A stretch of DNA of 64,000 nt from Yoonia ponticola (GCF_014199395.1 NZ_JACIJM010000001.1:310001-374000), one strand, 5' to 3'. Positions 29,965 to 39,506 are shown, numbered from the stretch's first letter. Program-made: numbers and translations. The notes: generated from the sequence alone by a model not told the origin.

Positions 29965-30243
29965 ATGGCTCGTTCCGTCTGGAAAGGCCCATTTGTGGAC
30001 TCATATGTCCTCAAAAAGGCCGAAGCGACCCGCGAAAGCGGCCGCAACGAAGTGATCAAGATCTGGTCACGTCGTTCTACAATCCTGCCTCAGTTCGTTG
30101 GTCTCACCTTTGGTGTGTACAACGGCAAGAAGCACATCCCTGTGAACATCTCTGAAGACATGATTGGTCAGAAGTTCGGTGAGTATTCACCAACTCGGAC
30201 CTACTACGGTCACGCAGCAGATAAAAAAGCGAAGCGGAAATAA
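29965..30243 (+). CDS. rpsS: 30S ribosomal protein S19
   Basis: S19 (92 residues) forms a complex with S13 in the 30S head near the A site. The sequence [20 protein letters not shown] and the core [27 protein letters not shown] are canonical. It starts two bases after the rplB stop and is followed three bases later by rplV, so the genes are tightly coupled. Confidence 0.98.
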   Translation: MARSVWKGPFVDSYVLKKAEATRESGRNEVIKIWSRRSTILPQFVGLTFGVYNGKKHIPVNISEDMIGQKFGEYSPTRTYYGHAADKKAKRK

Positions 30244-30246
30244 GCC

Positions 30247-30627
30247 ATGAGCAAGGATAAGAATCCCCGCCGCGTGGCCGACAATGAAGCACGTGCAAAA
30301 CTGCGCATGTTGAAAACGTCCCCGCAGAAACTGAACCTCGTTGCTGGCCTGATCCGCGGCAAGAAAGTCGAGCGCGCTCTTACAGAGCTGACTTTCTCGA
30401 AAAAGCGGATTTCGGATGACGTGAAGAAATGCCTTCAGTCAGCCATCGCCAACGCTGAGAACAACCACAACCTTGACGTTGATGAGTTGGTTGTTGCCGA
30501 AGCTTACGTCGGCAAAAACTTGATCATGAAGCGCGGTCGTCCTCGGGCACGTGGCCGTTTCGGCAAGATCATCAAGCCGTTCTCAGAAATCACCATCGTG
30601 GTGCGTCAAGTCGAGGAGCAAGCGTAA
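30247..30627 (+). CDS. rplV: 50S ribosomal protein L22
   Basis: L22 (126 residues) lines the nascent peptide tunnel. [30 protein letters not shown] and the beta-hairpin loop [14 protein letters not shown], where macrolide-related changes map in other species, are intact. The stop overlaps the rpsC start by one base (TAATG). Confidence 0.98.
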   Translation: MSKDKNPRRVADNEARAKLRMLKTSPQKLNLVAGLIRGKKVERALTELTFSKKRISDDVKKCLQSAIANAENNHNLDVDELVVAEAYVGKNLIMKRGRPRARGRFGKIIKPFSEITIVVRQVEEQA

Positions 30628-31331
30628 TGGGTAACAAAGTAAACCCAATCGGCATGCGTCTTCAGGTCAACCGTACCTGGGACAGCCGTTGGTATGCAGA
30701 TACCAAAGACTACGGTGACCTTCTTCTTGAAGATCTCGCCATCAAGGCGTTCATCAAGAAAGAATGCGCTCAATCCGGCGTCAGCCGCGTGATCATTGAA
30801 CGTCCGCACAAAAAGTGCCGCGTCACAATCCACGCTGCACGTCCTGGTGTGATCATCGGCAAGAAAGGTGCGGACATCGAAGGTCTGCGTCAGAAGCTGG
30901 CGAAACTCACTGCGTCTGAATTGCACCTCAACATCGTTGAAGTTCGCAAGCCAGAGCTCGATGCAGCACTCGTTGCTGAGAACATCGGTCAGCAGCTTGA
31001 GCGTCGTGTGTCTTTCCGTCGCGCTATGAAACGTTCTGTTCAGAACTCCATGCGTATGGGTGCCCTTGGTATCCGTATCAACCTCGCCGGTCGTCTTGGC
31101 GGTGCTGAAATCGCGCGGACTGAATGGTACCGTGAGGGCCGCGTGCCGCTTCACACATTGCGTGCAGACATCGACTATGCGCACTACGAAGCACAAACAG
31201 CTTATGGTATCATCGGTATCAAGGTGTTCATCTACAAAGGTGACATCATGGAACACGATCCATCCGCACATGACCGCAAACACGCTGAGCTCCAAGAGGG
31301 TGCTATCCCTCGTGGCGCCGGTCGTCGCTAA
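30627..31331 (+). CDS. rpsC: 30S ribosomal protein S3
   Basis: S3 (234 residues) sits at the mRNA entry tunnel and contributes to helicase activity. The KH domain carries [23 protein letters not shown], and the C-terminal domain has [41 protein letters not shown]. The C-terminus ends in an arginine-containing tail GAGRR. Its start overlaps rplV by one base, and rplP follows after 13 bases. Confidence 0.98.
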   Translation: MGNKVNPIGMRLQVNRTWDSRWYADTKDYGDLLLEDLAIKAFIKKECAQSGVSRVIIERPHKKCRVTIHAARPGVIIGKKGADIEGLRQKLAKLTASELHLNIVEVRKPELDAALVAENIGQQLERRVSFRRAMKRSVQNSMRMGALGIRINLAGRLGGAEIARTEWYREGRVPLHTLRADIDYAHYEAQTAYGIIGIKVFIYKGDIMEHDPSAHDRKHAELQEGAIPRGAGRR

Positions 31332-31344
31332 GGAGATATGAACA

Positions 31345-31758
31345 ATGCTTCAGCCAAAGCGTACAAAACACCGCAAGCTTCATAAAGGCCGCATCCGCGG
31401 TGAAGCTAAAGGCGGCTCTGACATGAACTTTGGTTCGTTTGGTCTTAAGGCCATCGAACCAGAGCGCATCACAGCTCGTCAAATCGAAGCTGCACGTCGT
31501 GCAATGACGCGTCACATGAAGCGTCAAGGCCGTGTGTGGATCCGTATCTTCCCAGACACACCAGTGACGTCTAAGCCCGTCGAAGTGCGTATGGGTAAAG
31601 GTAAAGGTTCCATTGATTTTTGGGCATGCAAGGTCAAACCAGGCCGCGTTATGTTCGAAATCGATGGCGTGTCCGAAGCCGTTGCACGTGAGGCGCTTCG
31701 CCTTGCTGCAATGAAATTGCCTATCAAAACACGTACAATCGTACGCGAAGACTGGTAA
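31345..31758 (+). CDS. rplP: 50S ribosomal protein L16
   Basis: L16 (137 residues) organises the A-site region of the 50S subunit. [24 protein letters not shown] and [27 protein letters not shown] are conserved, including the arginine that is hydroxylated by RoxA in some proteobacteria. In most genomes rpmC follows within a few bases. Here a strong terminator and 3.3 kb of unrelated genes separate them. Confidence 0.98.
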   Translation: MLQPKRTKHRKLHKGRIRGEAKGGSDMNFGSFGLKAIEPERITARQIEAARRAMTRHMKRQGRVWIRIFPDTPVTSKPVEVRMGKGKGSIDFWACKVKPGRVMFEIDGVSEAVAREALRLAAMKLPIKTRTIVREDW

Positions 31759-31795
31759 ATTCGACGGTCACTTCGGTGATTTACTGAAAAGAATA

Positions 31796-31831
31796 AAAAG
31801 CCCCCGCTGTTAATTCAGTGGGGGCTTTTTC
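31796..31831 (+). terminator. Terminator after rplP
   Basis: AAAAAGCCCCCGCTG pairs with CAGTGGGGGCTTTTT around TTAATT, giving a long symmetric stem with T and A tracts. It could work on both strands. Confidence 0.92.
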
Positions 31832-32033
31832 TGTCGGAACTTGCTGTGTTGGACAGGGCATAAGCCAATAAGCGATGGATTGGAGTAGGGGAGACATTAC
31901 GTGAAGTGACGTTCAAAATGACCGCACATATCCTCCCCACATCTTGAATGTTCGACAAACCAAAATATATCCTAGTCGTGGGGCGAGAGGTTTTGCCCCA
32001 TTTGTACATAACGTTAACTATGAGGTTCGTTCT

Positions 32034-32237
32034 ATGAATTGGGATATAATTGAAGGCAAATGGAGCCAGCTTACCGGTAAAGTCAAAGAAACTTGGGGTG
32101 ATCTCACCGACGACGAGATTACGCAGGCCGAGGGCAAAAAAGACAAACTGGTCGGCGTCATCCAAGCCAAATATGGTATAGCTAAAGAAGAAGCCGAGAA
32201 GCGCGTTGATGAGTTCAGCGCAGCTCTTGAGGACTAA
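32034..32237 (+). CDS. CsbD-family stress protein
   Basis: This 67-residue acidic and helical protein matches the CsbD family, small general-stress proteins of unknown biochemistry. The motif MNWDIIEGKWSQLTGKVKETWGDLTDDE is highly typical, followed by AEGKKDKLVGVIQAKYG. The frame is open for 30 codons upstream, but ATG 32034 is the family start. It is the first gene of the block separating rplP from rpmC and has its own terminator. I see no clear general-stress sigma promoter before it. Confidence 0.88.
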   Translation: MNWDIIEGKWSQLTGKVKETWGDLTDDEITQAEGKKDKLVGVIQAKYGIAKEEAEKRVDEFSAALED

Positions 32238-32261
32238 AACCTCTACCTAATCACGCCGCGA

Positions 32262-32292
32262 GCGCCGAGAGTTTTCTCGGCGCTTTTTTGTT
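32262..32292 (+). terminator. Terminator after the csbD-like gene
   Basis: GCGCCGAGA (32262-32270) pairs perfectly with TCTCGGCGC (32275-32283... end about 32283) around a four-base GTTT loop and is followed by TTTTTTG. Confidence 0.9.
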
Positions 32293-32380
32293 GGCCTGTC
32301 GGTCTAGGCTCTGACAAATCGGATGTTGGACCCGCAAATTCGCGAACGTCCAGTTCCGGTTCGCTCACAAGTGCAACCCT

Positions 32381-32755
32381 CTACAGCGTTCGACGTCCCA
32401 TCCAAACCAAAACCAGCGCCACGACAGCCGGCACCGTCTGAATAATCAGCGTCTTAGACGTAACGGTCGCAGCGCCAAACAGCCCAGCCACAGCGATAAA
32501 GATCAAAAAGCACGCAGCCACATTTGCCTGCCATTTCCGGTCCCGAATAAAGAACGACCAGATCAGACCTGCCGCCAAAAACGCGTTATAAATCCCTTGG
32601 TTCGCAGCCATGTTGATGGTCTGTGCAAACAGCTCTGGTGGGAAGGTCGTGAAAATACTGGGGCCGCGGCTTGTCCACGCGAAAATCTCGAACCACGCGA
32701 TATACAGGTGAAGCAGGGCGATCAGCCCGATTAAGGCCAGTGATAGGCTACGCAT
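32381..32755 (-). CDS. DUF1304 family small membrane protein
   Basis: The 124-residue protein has four transmembrane helices and the DUF1304 pattern LLHLYIAWFEIFAWTSRGPSIF, followed by NQGIYNAFLAAGLIWSFF. The family has no established function. The start at 32755 (MRSLSLALIGLI) is preferred; the longer frame to 32824 adds a basic 23-residue tail not typical of the family. It is the only minus-strand gene between the csbD-like gene and the small gene at 32891, and appears monocistronic. Location in the inner membrane is well supported by composition. Confidence 0.8.
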   Translation of the reverse strand: MRSLSLALIGLIALLHLYIAWFEIFAWTSRGPSIFTTFPPELFAQTINMAANQGIYNAFLAAGLIWSFFIRDRKWQANVAACFLIFIAVAGLFGAATVTSKTLIIQTVPAVVALVLVWMGRRTL

Positions 32756-32890
32756 GTGACATTCCCTTTTTGCCGCAACATTAACCGCAGCCCTACAGCG
32801 CGTCCACCGTTGGGGCGTTTTCAACTAGCGCTGTTCTTCCATGCGCCGCGCAGTTAGCATCACCGCATAATGCAGCGCGAGGCAAAGACC

Positions 32891-33070
32891 ATGAAACACG
32901 TCCCCAAGCCCACCACCGACGACGATCTCATCAAGCAGTTCCTCGAAAACGGCGGCAAAGTCACCAAAGGCAAGACGAAACCGATGCCCGATGACCTTGG
33001 CCTGTCCAACAACGTCTGGGGTAATAAGCTGACCAAAGACGAGAAAGCGGCGAAGAACAACAAATCCTAG
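32891..33070 (+). CDS. Small conserved basic protein
   Basis: A 59-residue lysine-rich soluble protein (MKHVPKPTTDDDLIKQFLENGGKV...). The segment FLENGGKVTKGKTKPMPDDLGLSNNVWGNKLTKDEK looks like a small protein that I recall as conserved in Rhodobacterales without a known function. An in-frame ATG at 32870 would add seven residues. ATG 32891 lies behind GCAAAGACC, a weak ribosome binding site in either case. A nucleic-acid role is possible from the charge but is a guess. Confidence 0.55.
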   Translation: MKHVPKPTTDDDLIKQFLENGGKVTKGKTKPMPDDLGLSNNVWGNKLTKDEKAAKNNKS

Positions 33071-33171
33071 GCAGCCTAAATCTGATTGCCCAAATTTGAC
33101 CGAACCTGCGGCGCAATTCTGTCTTGCCGTCGTCGGATACCCATCCTGTCATCTACTGCGGGAATGGGCTC

Positions 33172-33705
33172 ATGAAATTTCACCAATCACTTTTTGTGGC
33201 TGCAATCACAATACTGCCGACCACTGCTAGCGCGTGGGAATTCGGTCGCAAGGTGCGCGGTCCTGATTACCTAGACCCATACCTCTATTTCTTTGGATTT
33301 CTAACGGCAGTGTCGTTCATCGCCGTGGCCCTGACAAAACCCGCATCCGTTCCGTTTAACCAGATGTACCGCGCCAAAGACCTGCCGATCCTGTGCAAAA
33401 CCTATCACCGGATGTTCAGTCTCGTCGCACTGCCGTTTCTGGCGATATTACTGACCGGACCGGGGATTTTGATCTACGAACGCGATTTCAAAGCCCAGCC
33501 CACCGAAGAGGTCGCAGCATTACCGCCCACCACGCTGACAGGCATCGTCGCAACGTCGCTTGCCGCCCAGACACCTGAGCCCGAACCGACGCTGCCAGAG
33601 CCGCCATCAGCACCAATCGCCGCAGAAGATAGCGCCGCACCCGTCAGGACAGGTGCAAGCGGCGCAAAATTCATCTCGGCACGCAGGTTCGACGAGCAGG
33701 ATTAA
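33172..33705 (+). CDS. Hypothetical membrane-anchored protein
   Basis: The 177-residue product begins with a signal-like hydrophobic segment ending TTASAW. Two hydrophobic helices follow, at about residues 35-52 (YLYFFGFLTAVSFIAVAL) and 82-100 (MFSLVALPFLAILLTGPGILI). The C-terminal third is a low-complexity proline/alanine/glutamate tail (TPEPEPTLPEPPSAPI). I do not recognise it. The frame is open to 33124; ATG 33172 gives the signal peptide at the N-terminus. Its stop overlaps the convergent oxygenase gene by four bases. Confidence 0.5.
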   Translation: MKFHQSLFVAAITILPTTASAWEFGRKVRGPDYLDPYLYFFGFLTAVSFIAVALTKPASVPFNQMYRAKDLPILCKTYHRMFSLVALPFLAILLTGPGILIYERDFKAQPTEEVAALPPTTLTGIVATSLAAQTPEPEPTLPEPPSAPIAAEDSAAPVRTGASGAKFISARRFDEQD

Positions 33706-34319
33706 CCCCAGCTATAGTTGAACGACACGGTTATCCGTTCTTCTTCGGCCATGTTCATCGGCACCTCGTGACGCAGCCAGCTTTCCCACAGCAGCACATC
33801 GCCGACTTCAGGCTTCACATAGACAAACTGTTTCAACCGCTCCGGTGCCGATTTCAGACGTCCGGGGGCCGCCATCATCATGGCGAGGCGCGGATCTTCG
33901 AATTTGATCGCACTCGTGCCTTCAGGCATCGCGACATAGGTCGTGCCGGAAATCACCGAATGCGGGTGGATGTGCGCGGTGTGAATGCCGCCTTCAGGTA
34001 GGATATTGATCCACAAATCTTCGAGTTTGAGTTCCTTATCCCCCAGATCAAAATGACATTCTTTCGCGAACGCGGCCACATGCTTGTCCAATGCTGCCAC
34101 CAATTCCTTAAAAATTGGAAAACGCCATGGCAAATCGGTCAGCGACGCATAAGACGTGTAGCCGGGGAATTCGTTCGCCTCGCACCAATCCTGTCCAGCT
34201 TCATCATCGTTGGCGATCACATCGCAGGACGTGGCGAGTTCTGCTTGATCTATCGTGCCAAGGTCGGACAAGGCCGCGCGGTAGAGTGGGGTGGTGAACA
34301 GATTGGTGACGATGGCCAT
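33702..34319 (-). CDS. Putative 2-oxoglutarate/Fe(II) oxygenase (TIGR02466 type)
   Basis: This 205-residue protein matches the TIGR02466 group of putative 2OG-Fe(II) oxygenases. It opens with VTNLFTTPLYRAAL, then the metal region GIHTAHIHPHSVISGTTYVAMPEG, and ends with GDVLLWESWLRHEVPMNMAEEERITVSFNY. The last segment carries the distal histidine and the arginine expected to bind 2-oxoglutarate. The substrate is unknown. It forms a minus-strand pair with the membrane protein gene to its right, 15 bases away. ATG 34319 follows AAAAGGATC on the minus strand. Confidence 0.75.
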   Translation of the reverse strand: MAIVTNLFTTPLYRAALSDLGTIDQAELATSCDVIANDDEAGQDWCEANEFPGYTSYASLTDLPWRFPIFKELVAALDKHVAAFAKECHFDLGDKELKLEDLWINILPEGGIHTAHIHPHSVISGTTYVAMPEGTSAIKFEDPRLAMMMAAPGRLKSAPERLKQFVYVKPEVGDVLLWESWLRHEVPMNMAEEERITVSFNYSWG

Positions 34320-34334
34320 AACGGATCCTTTTGA

Positions 34335-34829
34335 TTACAGCCCGGTCAGAGGCATGACGTCGATTGAGTAGACGATCGACAGAAACAAATACAGCGCCCC
34401 GAGCGAAATCATCAGAATTAAGATGCCGACGATAGGCGAGGTGACTTCGAACTTACCGTCCCCGAACGAAAGTTTCGATGTCGTGTCATGCGCGAGCGGT
34501 GTGGCGTCGGTCTCGTCAGCACGCTTTAGACGAACCTGTGTTTGGCGTCTCATCGTGTGCCAGAGCTGGAATCCCGCGAACAACACACCCGCGGCGGTCA
34601 GCAGCATCACCATGGTCAGGATGCGATCCGAAGTCCGAAGTTGCCATTGCAGGACGGCGATTGCGTGCATTTCTAATTCGGTGATGAATTGGTCGCTGTG
34701 ATCGCCAGTTGGCGCAAAAACCACAATCGGTTCATCCGCGACGAAGTCAGTAGCCGCATGCTGATCGGCATTTGCGCTGGTAGCGAGCAAAGCAAAAATA
34801 AGTCCAAAGAGGGGGGCGAGGCGCTGCAT
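34335..34829 (-). CDS. Hypothetical membrane protein with signal peptide
   Basis: The 164-residue protein has an N-terminal signal peptide (MQRLAPLFGLIFALLATSANA). It then has a short exported part and two transmembrane helices, TMVMLLTAAGVLFAGFQLW (about 70-88) and IVGILILMISLGALYLFLSIVY (about 133-154), separated by a charged loop. I do not recognise the family. The start 34829 sits behind AAAGGAGAC; the frame is open to 34943 without support. It probably shares a transcript with the oxygenase downstream on the minus strand. Confidence 0.55.
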   Translation of the reverse strand: MQRLAPLFGLIFALLATSANADQHAATDFVADEPIVVFAPTGDHSDQFITELEMHAIAVLQWQLRTSDRILTMVMLLTAAGVLFAGFQLWHTMRRQTQVRLKRADETDATPLAHDTTSKLSFGDGKFEVTSPIVGILILMISLGALYLFLSIVYSIDVMPLTGL

Positions 34830-34980
34830 AATGGTGTCTCCTTTAAAATCGTTTGGAAATTTAGGAAAATTATGACCCAAGCATGCAGGGGCTCGCGTAT
34901 CGGTGCTAGTCTCGATAACCATACCTAACGCTGCCGGTCCCACCTTGCGAAAACCTTTAAAACAAAGGGGCTTTAGGGGT

Positions 34981-35009
34981 TGCGAGACTCAGGTATCCCC
35001 CCTATACGG
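34981..35009 (+). promoter_or_regulatory. Promoter of the spc half-operon (rpmC onward)
   Basis: TTGCGA (34981-34986), a 17-bp spacer ending in six C residues and TATACG (35004-35009) stand 80 bp before rpmC. The match and position are good. It replaces the readthrough that would normally come from rplP. Confidence 0.6.
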
Positions 35010-35088
35010 CCAACTTCTACCCAATCCACTGGATTCGTGGTGACGCAATTTGCGCGGCCGCCCAGTGTTTGAAACAAAGGAAAATGGC

Positions 35089-35295
35089 ATGAAAGCCAAC
35101 GAGTTACGGGAAAAGACCCCGGATCAGCTCCGTGATGAGCTGTCGAATCTGAAAAAAGAATCATTCAACCTGCGCTTCCAGCAGGCCACTGGCCAAATGG
35201 AAAACACATCAGGTATCCGCGCTGCACGTCGCAACGCGGCTAAAGTAAAAACAATTCTGAACGAAAAAGCAGCAGCCGCTGCGTCGGAGGCTTAA
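35089..35295 (+). CDS. rpmC: 50S ribosomal protein L29
   Basis: L29 (68 residues) is a helical hairpin at the tunnel exit next to L23. [36 protein letters not shown] and the motif [14 protein letters not shown] are canonical. ATG 35089 follows AAAGGAAA. The frame is open 13 codons upstream without support. It starts the run rpmC-rpsQ-rplN-rplX-rplE-rpsN-rpsH-rplF-rplR-rpsE-rpmD. Confidence 0.97.
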   Translation: MKANELREKTPDQLRDELSNLKKESFNLRFQQATGQMENTSGIRAARRNAAKVKTILNEKAAAAASEA

Positions 35296-35298
35296 TCA

Positions 35299-35529
35299 AT
35301 GCCTAAGCGTATCCTTACTGGGGTTGTGACAAGCAACCAGAACGAACAGACCGTAACTGTGTCTGTTGAGCGTCGTTATAAGCACCCGTTGCTTCAGAAA
35401 ACTATTCGTAAGTCCAAGAAATACCGGGCCCACGATGAGCAGAATACCTTTAACGTAGGTGATCAAGTTCGCATTCAAGAATGTGCGCCTAAGTCAAAAA
35501 CGAAACGCTGGGAAGTCATCGCTTCTTAA
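35299..35529 (+). CDS. rpsQ: 30S ribosomal protein S17
   Basis: S17 (76 residues) is an OB-fold primary binder of 16S r[48 protein letters not shown] is canonical, and [22 protein letters not shown] closes the fold. It begins three bases after rpmC. A 79-base spacer precedes rplN. Confidence 0.97.
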   Translation: MPKRILTGVVTSNQNEQTVTVSVERRYKHPLLQKTIRKSKKYRAHDEQNTFNVGDQVRIQECAPKSKTKRWEVIAS

Positions 35530-35608
35530 GCGGTAACCAACAGTATTAACGAAACCCTGGGCCCCCGGACGGAAATCGGGACTACGCCCATAGGTCGGAG
35601 AGAATCTA

Positions 35609-35977
35609 ATGATCCAGATGCAAACCAACCTAGATGTGGCTGACAACAGCGGCGCCCGCCGTGTTCAGTGCATTAAGGTTCTGGGTGGTTCCCATCGTCG
35701 TTACGCGAGTGTCGGTGACATTATCGTCGTATCGGTGAAGGAAGCCATTCCACGCGGTCGCGTAAAGAAAGGTGACGTGCGTAAAGCCGTCGTCGTACGT
35801 ACCGCCAAAGAAGTTCGTCGCGCAGACGGCACAGCAATCCGTTTTGATAAAAACGCTGCTGTGATCCTGAACAACAACAATGAGCCAGTAGGTACACGTA
35901 TCTTTGGACCAGTTGTTCGCGAATTGCGTGCGAAAAACTTTATGAAAATCATCTCACTCGCTCCGGAGGTGCTGTAA
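35609..35977 (+). CDS. rplN: 50S ribosomal protein L14
   Basis: L14 (122 residues) forms an inter-subunit bridge and is the target of the silencing factor Rsf[38 protein letters not shown] is fully conserved. ATG 35609 follows GGAGAGAAT. It is two bases from rplX. Confidence 0.98.
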   Translation: MIQMQTNLDVADNSGARRVQCIKVLGGSHRRYASVGDIIVVSVKEAIPRGRVKKGDVRKAVVVRTAKEVRRADGTAIRFDKNAAVILNNNNEPVGTRIFGPVVRELRAKNFMKIISLAPEVL

Positions 35978-35979
35978 CT

Positions 35980-36285
35980 ATGGCTGCTAAACTCCGTAAG
36001 GGTGACAGCGTCGTCGTATTGACTGGCAAAGATAAAGGGTCAAAGGGGACTATCTCCTCTATCGATCCAAAGTCTGGCAAAGCAATTGTAGACGGTGTGA
36101 ACATCTCTATTCGCCACACAAAACAATCCCAGAACGCTCAGGGCGGCAAAATTGCGAAAGCAATGCCAATCCAGTTGAGCAACTTGGCTATTGTTGATGC
36201 AAATGGCAAAGCAACCCGTGTTGGCTTCCGTATGGATGGCGACAGCAAGGTGCGCTTCGCGAAAACAACAGGGGATGCGATCTAA
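35980..36285 (+). CDS. rplX: 50S ribosomal protein L24
   Basis: L24 (101 residues) is one of the initiators of 50S assembly, with an SH3-like KOW fold. [39 protein letters not shown] is the KOW motif, followed by [19 protein letters not shown]. The stop overlaps the rplE start by one base. Confidence 0.97.
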   Translation: MAAKLRKGDSVVVLTGKDKGSKGTISSIDPKSGKAIVDGVNISIRHTKQSQNAQGGKIAKAMPIQLSNLAIVDANGKATRVGFRMDGDSKVRFAKTTGDAI

Positions 36286-36848
36286 TGCTTGATACCGCAA
36301 ACTACACCCCGCGCTTGAAAACAGCTTACTTCGACACCGTCCGTGCGACGATGAAAGAAGAATTCGGCTACAAAAACGACATGCAGATCCCACGTTTGGA
36401 CAAAATTGTTCTGAACATCGGCTGCGGTGCAGAAGCTGTCCGTGACAGCAAGAAAGCAAAGTCGGCTCAAGAAGATCTGTCTACAATCGCCGGTCAAAAA
36501 GCGATGACAACGAAAGCCAAGAAATCCATCGCTGGTTTCCGCGTTCGTGAAGACATGCCTCTTGGTGCAAAGGTGACCCTTCGTGGTGACAAAATGTACG
36601 AATTCCTTGATCGTCTGATCACAGTTGCAATGCCACGTATCCGCGACTTCCGCGGCGTATCCGGCAAATCTTTTGACGGTCGCGGCAACTACGCCACTGG
36701 CCTGAAAGAGCACATTGTGTTCCCGGAAATCAACTTTGATAAAGTTGACGAAAACTGGGGCATGGACATCGTAATCTGCACGACCGCCGATAGCGACGCT
36801 GAAGCAAAAGCATTGTTGAAAGCTTTCAACATGCCTTTCAACAGCTAA
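36285..36848 (+). CDS. rplE: 50S ribosomal protein L5
   Basis: L5 (187 residues) binds 5S rRNA and the P-site t[27 protein letters not shown] and [30 protein letters not shown] are conserved. The C-terminus ([20 protein letters not shown]) matches the family. It starts inside the rplX stop (TAATG) and is followed by rpsN after 20 bases. Confidence 0.98.
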   Translation: MLDTANYTPRLKTAYFDTVRATMKEEFGYKNDMQIPRLDKIVLNIGCGAEAVRDSKKAKSAQEDLSTIAGQKAMTTKAKKSIAGFRVREDMPLGAKVTLRGDKMYEFLDRLITVAMPRIRDFRGVSGKSFDGRGNYATGLKEHIVFPEINFDKVDENWGMDIVICTTADSDAEAKALLKAFNMPFNS

Positions 36849-36868
36849 GCGGTAGGGAGAATTTAGAT

Positions 36869-37174
36869 ATGGCTAAGAAATCCATGATCGCGCGTGAAGT
36901 AAAACGCGAGAAGCTGGTCAAGCAGTATGCTGAAAAGCGTGCCGGTTTGAAAGCAATCATCAACGACAAAGAGAAGCCAGTAGAAGAACGGTTCAAGGCA
37001 ACACTTGAACTCGCGAAACTGCCACGCAACTCGTCCGCTGTTCGCCTGCACAACCGGTGCCAGCTGACAGGTCGTCCACACGCTTACTACCGTAAGCTCA
37101 AGATCAGCCGGATCGCACTGCGGAACCTTGGTTCCAATGGCGAAATTCCCGGCATGGTCAAGTCAAGCTGGTAA
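36869..37174 (+). CDS. rpsN: 30S ribosomal protein S14 (zinc-independent form)
   Basis: S14 (101 residues) completes the 30S head. [28 protein letters not shown] and [29 protein letters not shown] are typical of the long C-minus form, which lacks the paired CxxC zinc motifs. Thus it should not need zinc. It lies 13 bases before rpsH. Confidence 0.97.
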   Translation: MAKKSMIAREVKREKLVKQYAEKRAGLKAIINDKEKPVEERFKATLELAKLPRNSSAVRLHNRCQLTGRPHAYYRKLKISRIALRNLGSNGEIPGMVKSSW

Positions 37175-37187
37175 GGGAGCATAATAG

Positions 37188-37580
37188 ATGAACGATCCTA
37201 TCGGTGATATGCTCACACGTATCCGCAACAGCCAACTTCGTGGAAAGTCCACGGTTGAATCACCTGCTTCTAAAGCACGCGTTTCAGTCCTGAACGTTCT
37301 TGCAGATGAAGGCTACATTCGCGGCTATGAGCTGACGACTGGCAAAGATGGCCACCCGGCTATCGAGATCAGCCTGAAATACTACGAAGGCGAAGCCGTC
37401 ATTCGCGAAGTGAAACGGGTTTCAAAACCTGGTCGTCGCGTTTACGTCAGCGTCAATGACATCCCATCCGTCCGTCAGGGCTTGGGTGTGTCGATTGTCT
37501 CCACCTCTAAGGGTGTGATGACGGATGCAAGCGCACGGGCGGCCAACATTGGCGGCGAAGTGCTCTGCACCGTATTCTAA
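37188..37580 (+). CDS. rpsH: 30S ribosomal protein S8
   Basis: S8 (130 residues) binds helix 21 of 16S rRNA and in E. coli represses the spc operon by binding near rpl[29 protein letters not shown] and the C-terminal [33 protein letters not shown] are canonical. ATG 37188 follows GGGAGC. It lies 10 bases before rplF, whose ribosome binding site AAGGAG directly follows the stop. Confidence 0.97.
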   Translation: MNDPIGDMLTRIRNSQLRGKSTVESPASKARVSVLNVLADEGYIRGYELTTGKDGHPAIEISLKYYEGEAVIREVKRVSKPGRRVYVSVNDIPSVRQGLGVSIVSTSKGVMTDASARAANIGGEVLCTVF

Positions 37581-37590
37581 GGAGAATTCG

Positions 37591-38124
37591 ATGTCTCGTA
37601 TTGGTAAGAAAGTGGTTGAACTGGCATCCGGCGTTTCGGCGTCCGTGTCTGGTCAAACCATTGAAGTAAAAGGCCCTAAGGGTACTCGTAGCTTCAAAGC
37701 AACAGACGACGTGACGATCACAGTAGACGGCCAGACCGTTTCCGTGACCCCACGTGGTAAATCCAAGCGCGCGCGCCAGCAGTGGGGCATGACCCGCACT
37801 ATGGTTGCGAACTTGGCCACCGGCGTTACCGAAGGTTTCAAGAAACAACTTGAAATCAACGGTGTTGGTTATCGTGCAACAATGCAGGGCAACACCCTGA
37901 AATTGGCGCTCGGCTATAGCCACGACGTTAACTTTGAAGTGCCAGAAGGGGTCACAGTCACTGCACCTAAGCAGACTGAGATCACCGTGGAAGGTATCGA
38001 CCAACAACTTGTAGGTCAGGTCGCGGCGAATATCCGCGCTTGGCGTAAGCCCGAGCCATATAAAGGCAAGGGTATCAAGTACAAGGACGAATACATCTTC
38101 CGCAAAGAAGGCAAGAAGAAGTAA
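37591..38124 (+). CDS. rplF: 50S ribosomal protein L6
   Basis: L6 (177 residues) is near the sarcin-ricin loop. [31 protein letters not shown] starts the first repeat, and the C-terminal signature [23 protein letters not shown] is intact. The frame is open before ATG 37591, but the AAGGAG site at 37580-37585 fixes the start. rplR follows after 11 bases. Confidence 0.98.
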   Translation: MSRIGKKVVELASGVSASVSGQTIEVKGPKGTRSFKATDDVTITVDGQTVSVTPRGKSKRARQQWGMTRTMVANLATGVTEGFKKQLEINGVGYRATMQGNTLKLALGYSHDVNFEVPEGVTVTAPKQTEITVEGIDQQLVGQVAANIRAWRKPEPYKGKGIKYKDEYIFRKEGKKK

Positions 38125-38135
38125 GGACGTAGACA

Positions 38136-38501
38136 ATGGCAAACTCGAAAAGAACTCTGTTCTTGAAGCGCCGCTTGCGCGTTCGGAACAAACTGCGGAA
38201 AGTTACTGCCAACCAGGGTCGTCCCCGGTTGTCCGTGCACCGCTCCAACAAGAACATCAGCGTCCAGCTGATCGACGATGTAAACGGCGTAACACTCGCG
38301 TCCGCTTCCACGCTCGAAAAGACTCTGGGCGTTGTTGGGAAAAACAACCTCGAAGCAGCGAAAATTGTGGGCGCGGCTATTGCCGAGCGTGCTAAAAAAG
38401 CTGGCGTCGAAGTCTGTTTCTTCGACCGTGGTGGTTTCCTCTTCCACGGTAAGATCAAAGCACTGGCCGATGCGGCCCGTGAAGGCGGTCTGAAGATCTA
38501 A
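38136..38501 (+). CDS. rplR: 50S ribosomal protein L18
   Basis: L18 (121 residues) carries 5S rRNA to the 50S subunit with L5. [40 protein letters not shown] and the C-terminal [28 protein letters not shown] are canonical. The 122-base spacer to rpsE is longer than usual and holds an AGGCGGC/GCCGCCT stem-loop. Confidence 0.97.
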   Translation: MANSKRTLFLKRRLRVRNKLRKVTANQGRPRLSVHRSNKNISVQLIDDVNGVTLASASTLEKTLGVVGKNNLEAAKIVGAAIAERAKKAGVEVCFFDRGGFLFHGKIKALADAAREGGLKI

Positions 38502-38510
38502 ACGAAAAGT

Positions 38511-38539
38511 AGGCGGCTTGGGGGTTCCTCAGGCCGCCT
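38511..38539 (+). other. Hairpin between rplR and rpsE
   Basis: AGGCGGC (38511-38517) pairs with GCCGCCT (38533-38539). No T tract follows, so it may be an attenuator or processing site rather than a full terminator. Confidence 0.4.
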
Positions 38540-38623
38540 CGATAATCGGGGATAGGTCCGCCTATCACTGCGATTGACACTTAATTGGCGCCAAACCGCG
38601 CCACCTGAATAAGGACTGCATCT

Positions 38624-39205
38624 ATGGCAGAACGTGATAACAACCGGGGCGGCAACCGTCGCAACCGTGAAGAGCAAGCACCTGAATTTGCTGACCGCTT
38701 GGTCGCAATCAACCGTGTGTCCAAGACCGTTAAGGGTGGTAAGCGTTTTGGCTTCGCCGCACTTGTCGTTGTTGGCGACCAAAAAGGCCGCGTCGGCTTT
38801 GGCAAAGGTAAAGCGAAGGAAGTTCCTGAAGCGATCCGTAAAGCCACTGAGCAAGCAAAGCGTCAGATGATCCGCGTTGCGCTCAAAGACGGCCGTACAT
38901 TGCACCACGACACCAAAGGCCGTCACGGCGCTGGTAAAGTTGTCATGCGGACAGCGCCAGTTGGTACAGGCATCATCGCCGGTGGTCCAATGCGTGCTGT
39001 ATTCGAAATGTTGGGTGTTCAGGACGTTGTGTCCAAATCCATCGGGTCGCAAAACCCTTACAACATGATCCGCGCGACCATTGATGGTCTCAAAGCAGAG
39101 CAATCCCCACGCAACGTCGCACAGCGCCGTGGCAAAAAGGTTGCCGACATCCTGCCAAAGCGTGACGACGCACCAGCGGCTGCCGCTGAAACCGAGGAGG
39201 CCTAA
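38624..39205 (+). CDS. rpsE: 30S ribosomal protein S5
   Basis: S5 (193 residues) sits at the mRNA entry and affects fidelity. After an asparagine/arginine-rich N-terminus ([13 protein letters not shown]), the double-stranded-RNA-like domain shows [33 protein letters not shown], then the second domain [26 protein letters not shown]. The C-terminal tail is alanine/glutamate-rich. rpmD follows after three bases. Confidence 0.97.
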   Translation: MAERDNNRGGNRRNREEQAPEFADRLVAINRVSKTVKGGKRFGFAALVVVGDQKGRVGFGKGKAKEVPEAIRKATEQAKRQMIRVALKDGRTLHHDTKGRHGAGKVVMRTAPVGTGIIAGGPMRAVFEMLGVQDVVSKSIGSQNPYNMIRATIDGLKAEQSPRNVAQRRGKKVADILPKRDDAPAAAAETEEA

Positions 39206-39208
39206 ATC

Positions 39209-39397
39209 ATGGCTAAAACAATCGTTGTAAAACAGATTGGTTCTCCAATCCGTCGTCCAGCTAAACAGCGTGCTACGCTGATCGGCTTGGGCTTGAACAA
39301 AATGAACCGTGTAAAAGAATTGGAAGACACACCTTCCGTTCGCGGCATGGTAAACAAGATTTCTCACATGGTAGAAATCATCGAAGAAAAAGGCTAA
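39209..39397 (+). CDS. rpmD: 50S ribosomal protein L30
   Basis: L30 (62 residues) is a small surface protein. [51 protein letters not shown] is canonical. In most genomes rplO follows directly. Here the gene is ended by a strong terminator, and a brnT-brnA pair sits before rplO. Confidence 0.97.
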   Translation: MAKTIVVKQIGSPIRRPAKQRATLIGLGLNKMNRVKELEDTPSVRGMVNKISHMVEIIEEKG

Positions 39398-39446
39398 GGC
39401 CCAACGCTTCGATCGGGCAGGGGGACCTTGCCACCGAAATAAAGAA

Positions 39447-39477
39447 CGCCTCGCAGCAAACTGCGGGGCGTTTTTTA
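39447..39477 (+). terminator. Terminator after rpmD
   Basis: CGCCTCGCAG pairs with CTGCGGGGCG around CAAA and is followed by six T residues. It ends the spc half-operon before the toxin-antitoxin insertion. Confidence 0.9.
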
Positions 39478-39506
39478 TTGACTTTCTCGGATGTATATAC
39501 ATATTG
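39478..39506 (+). promoter_or_regulatory. Candidate brnTA promoter
   Basis: TTGACT (39478-39483) and ATATTG (39501-39506) are 17 bp apart; the -10 is weak. The spacer is occupied by the ATGTATATACAT palindrome, as expected for a repressed promoter. Confidence 0.35.
39491..39502. promoter_or_regulatory. Palindromic operator candidate for BrnA
   Basis: ATGTATATACAT is a perfect 12-bp palindrome within the brnT promoter region. BrnA antitoxins repress their own operon in other bacteria. The partial TGTAC repeat at 39509-39513 could be a second half site. Binding is inference. Confidence 0.45.
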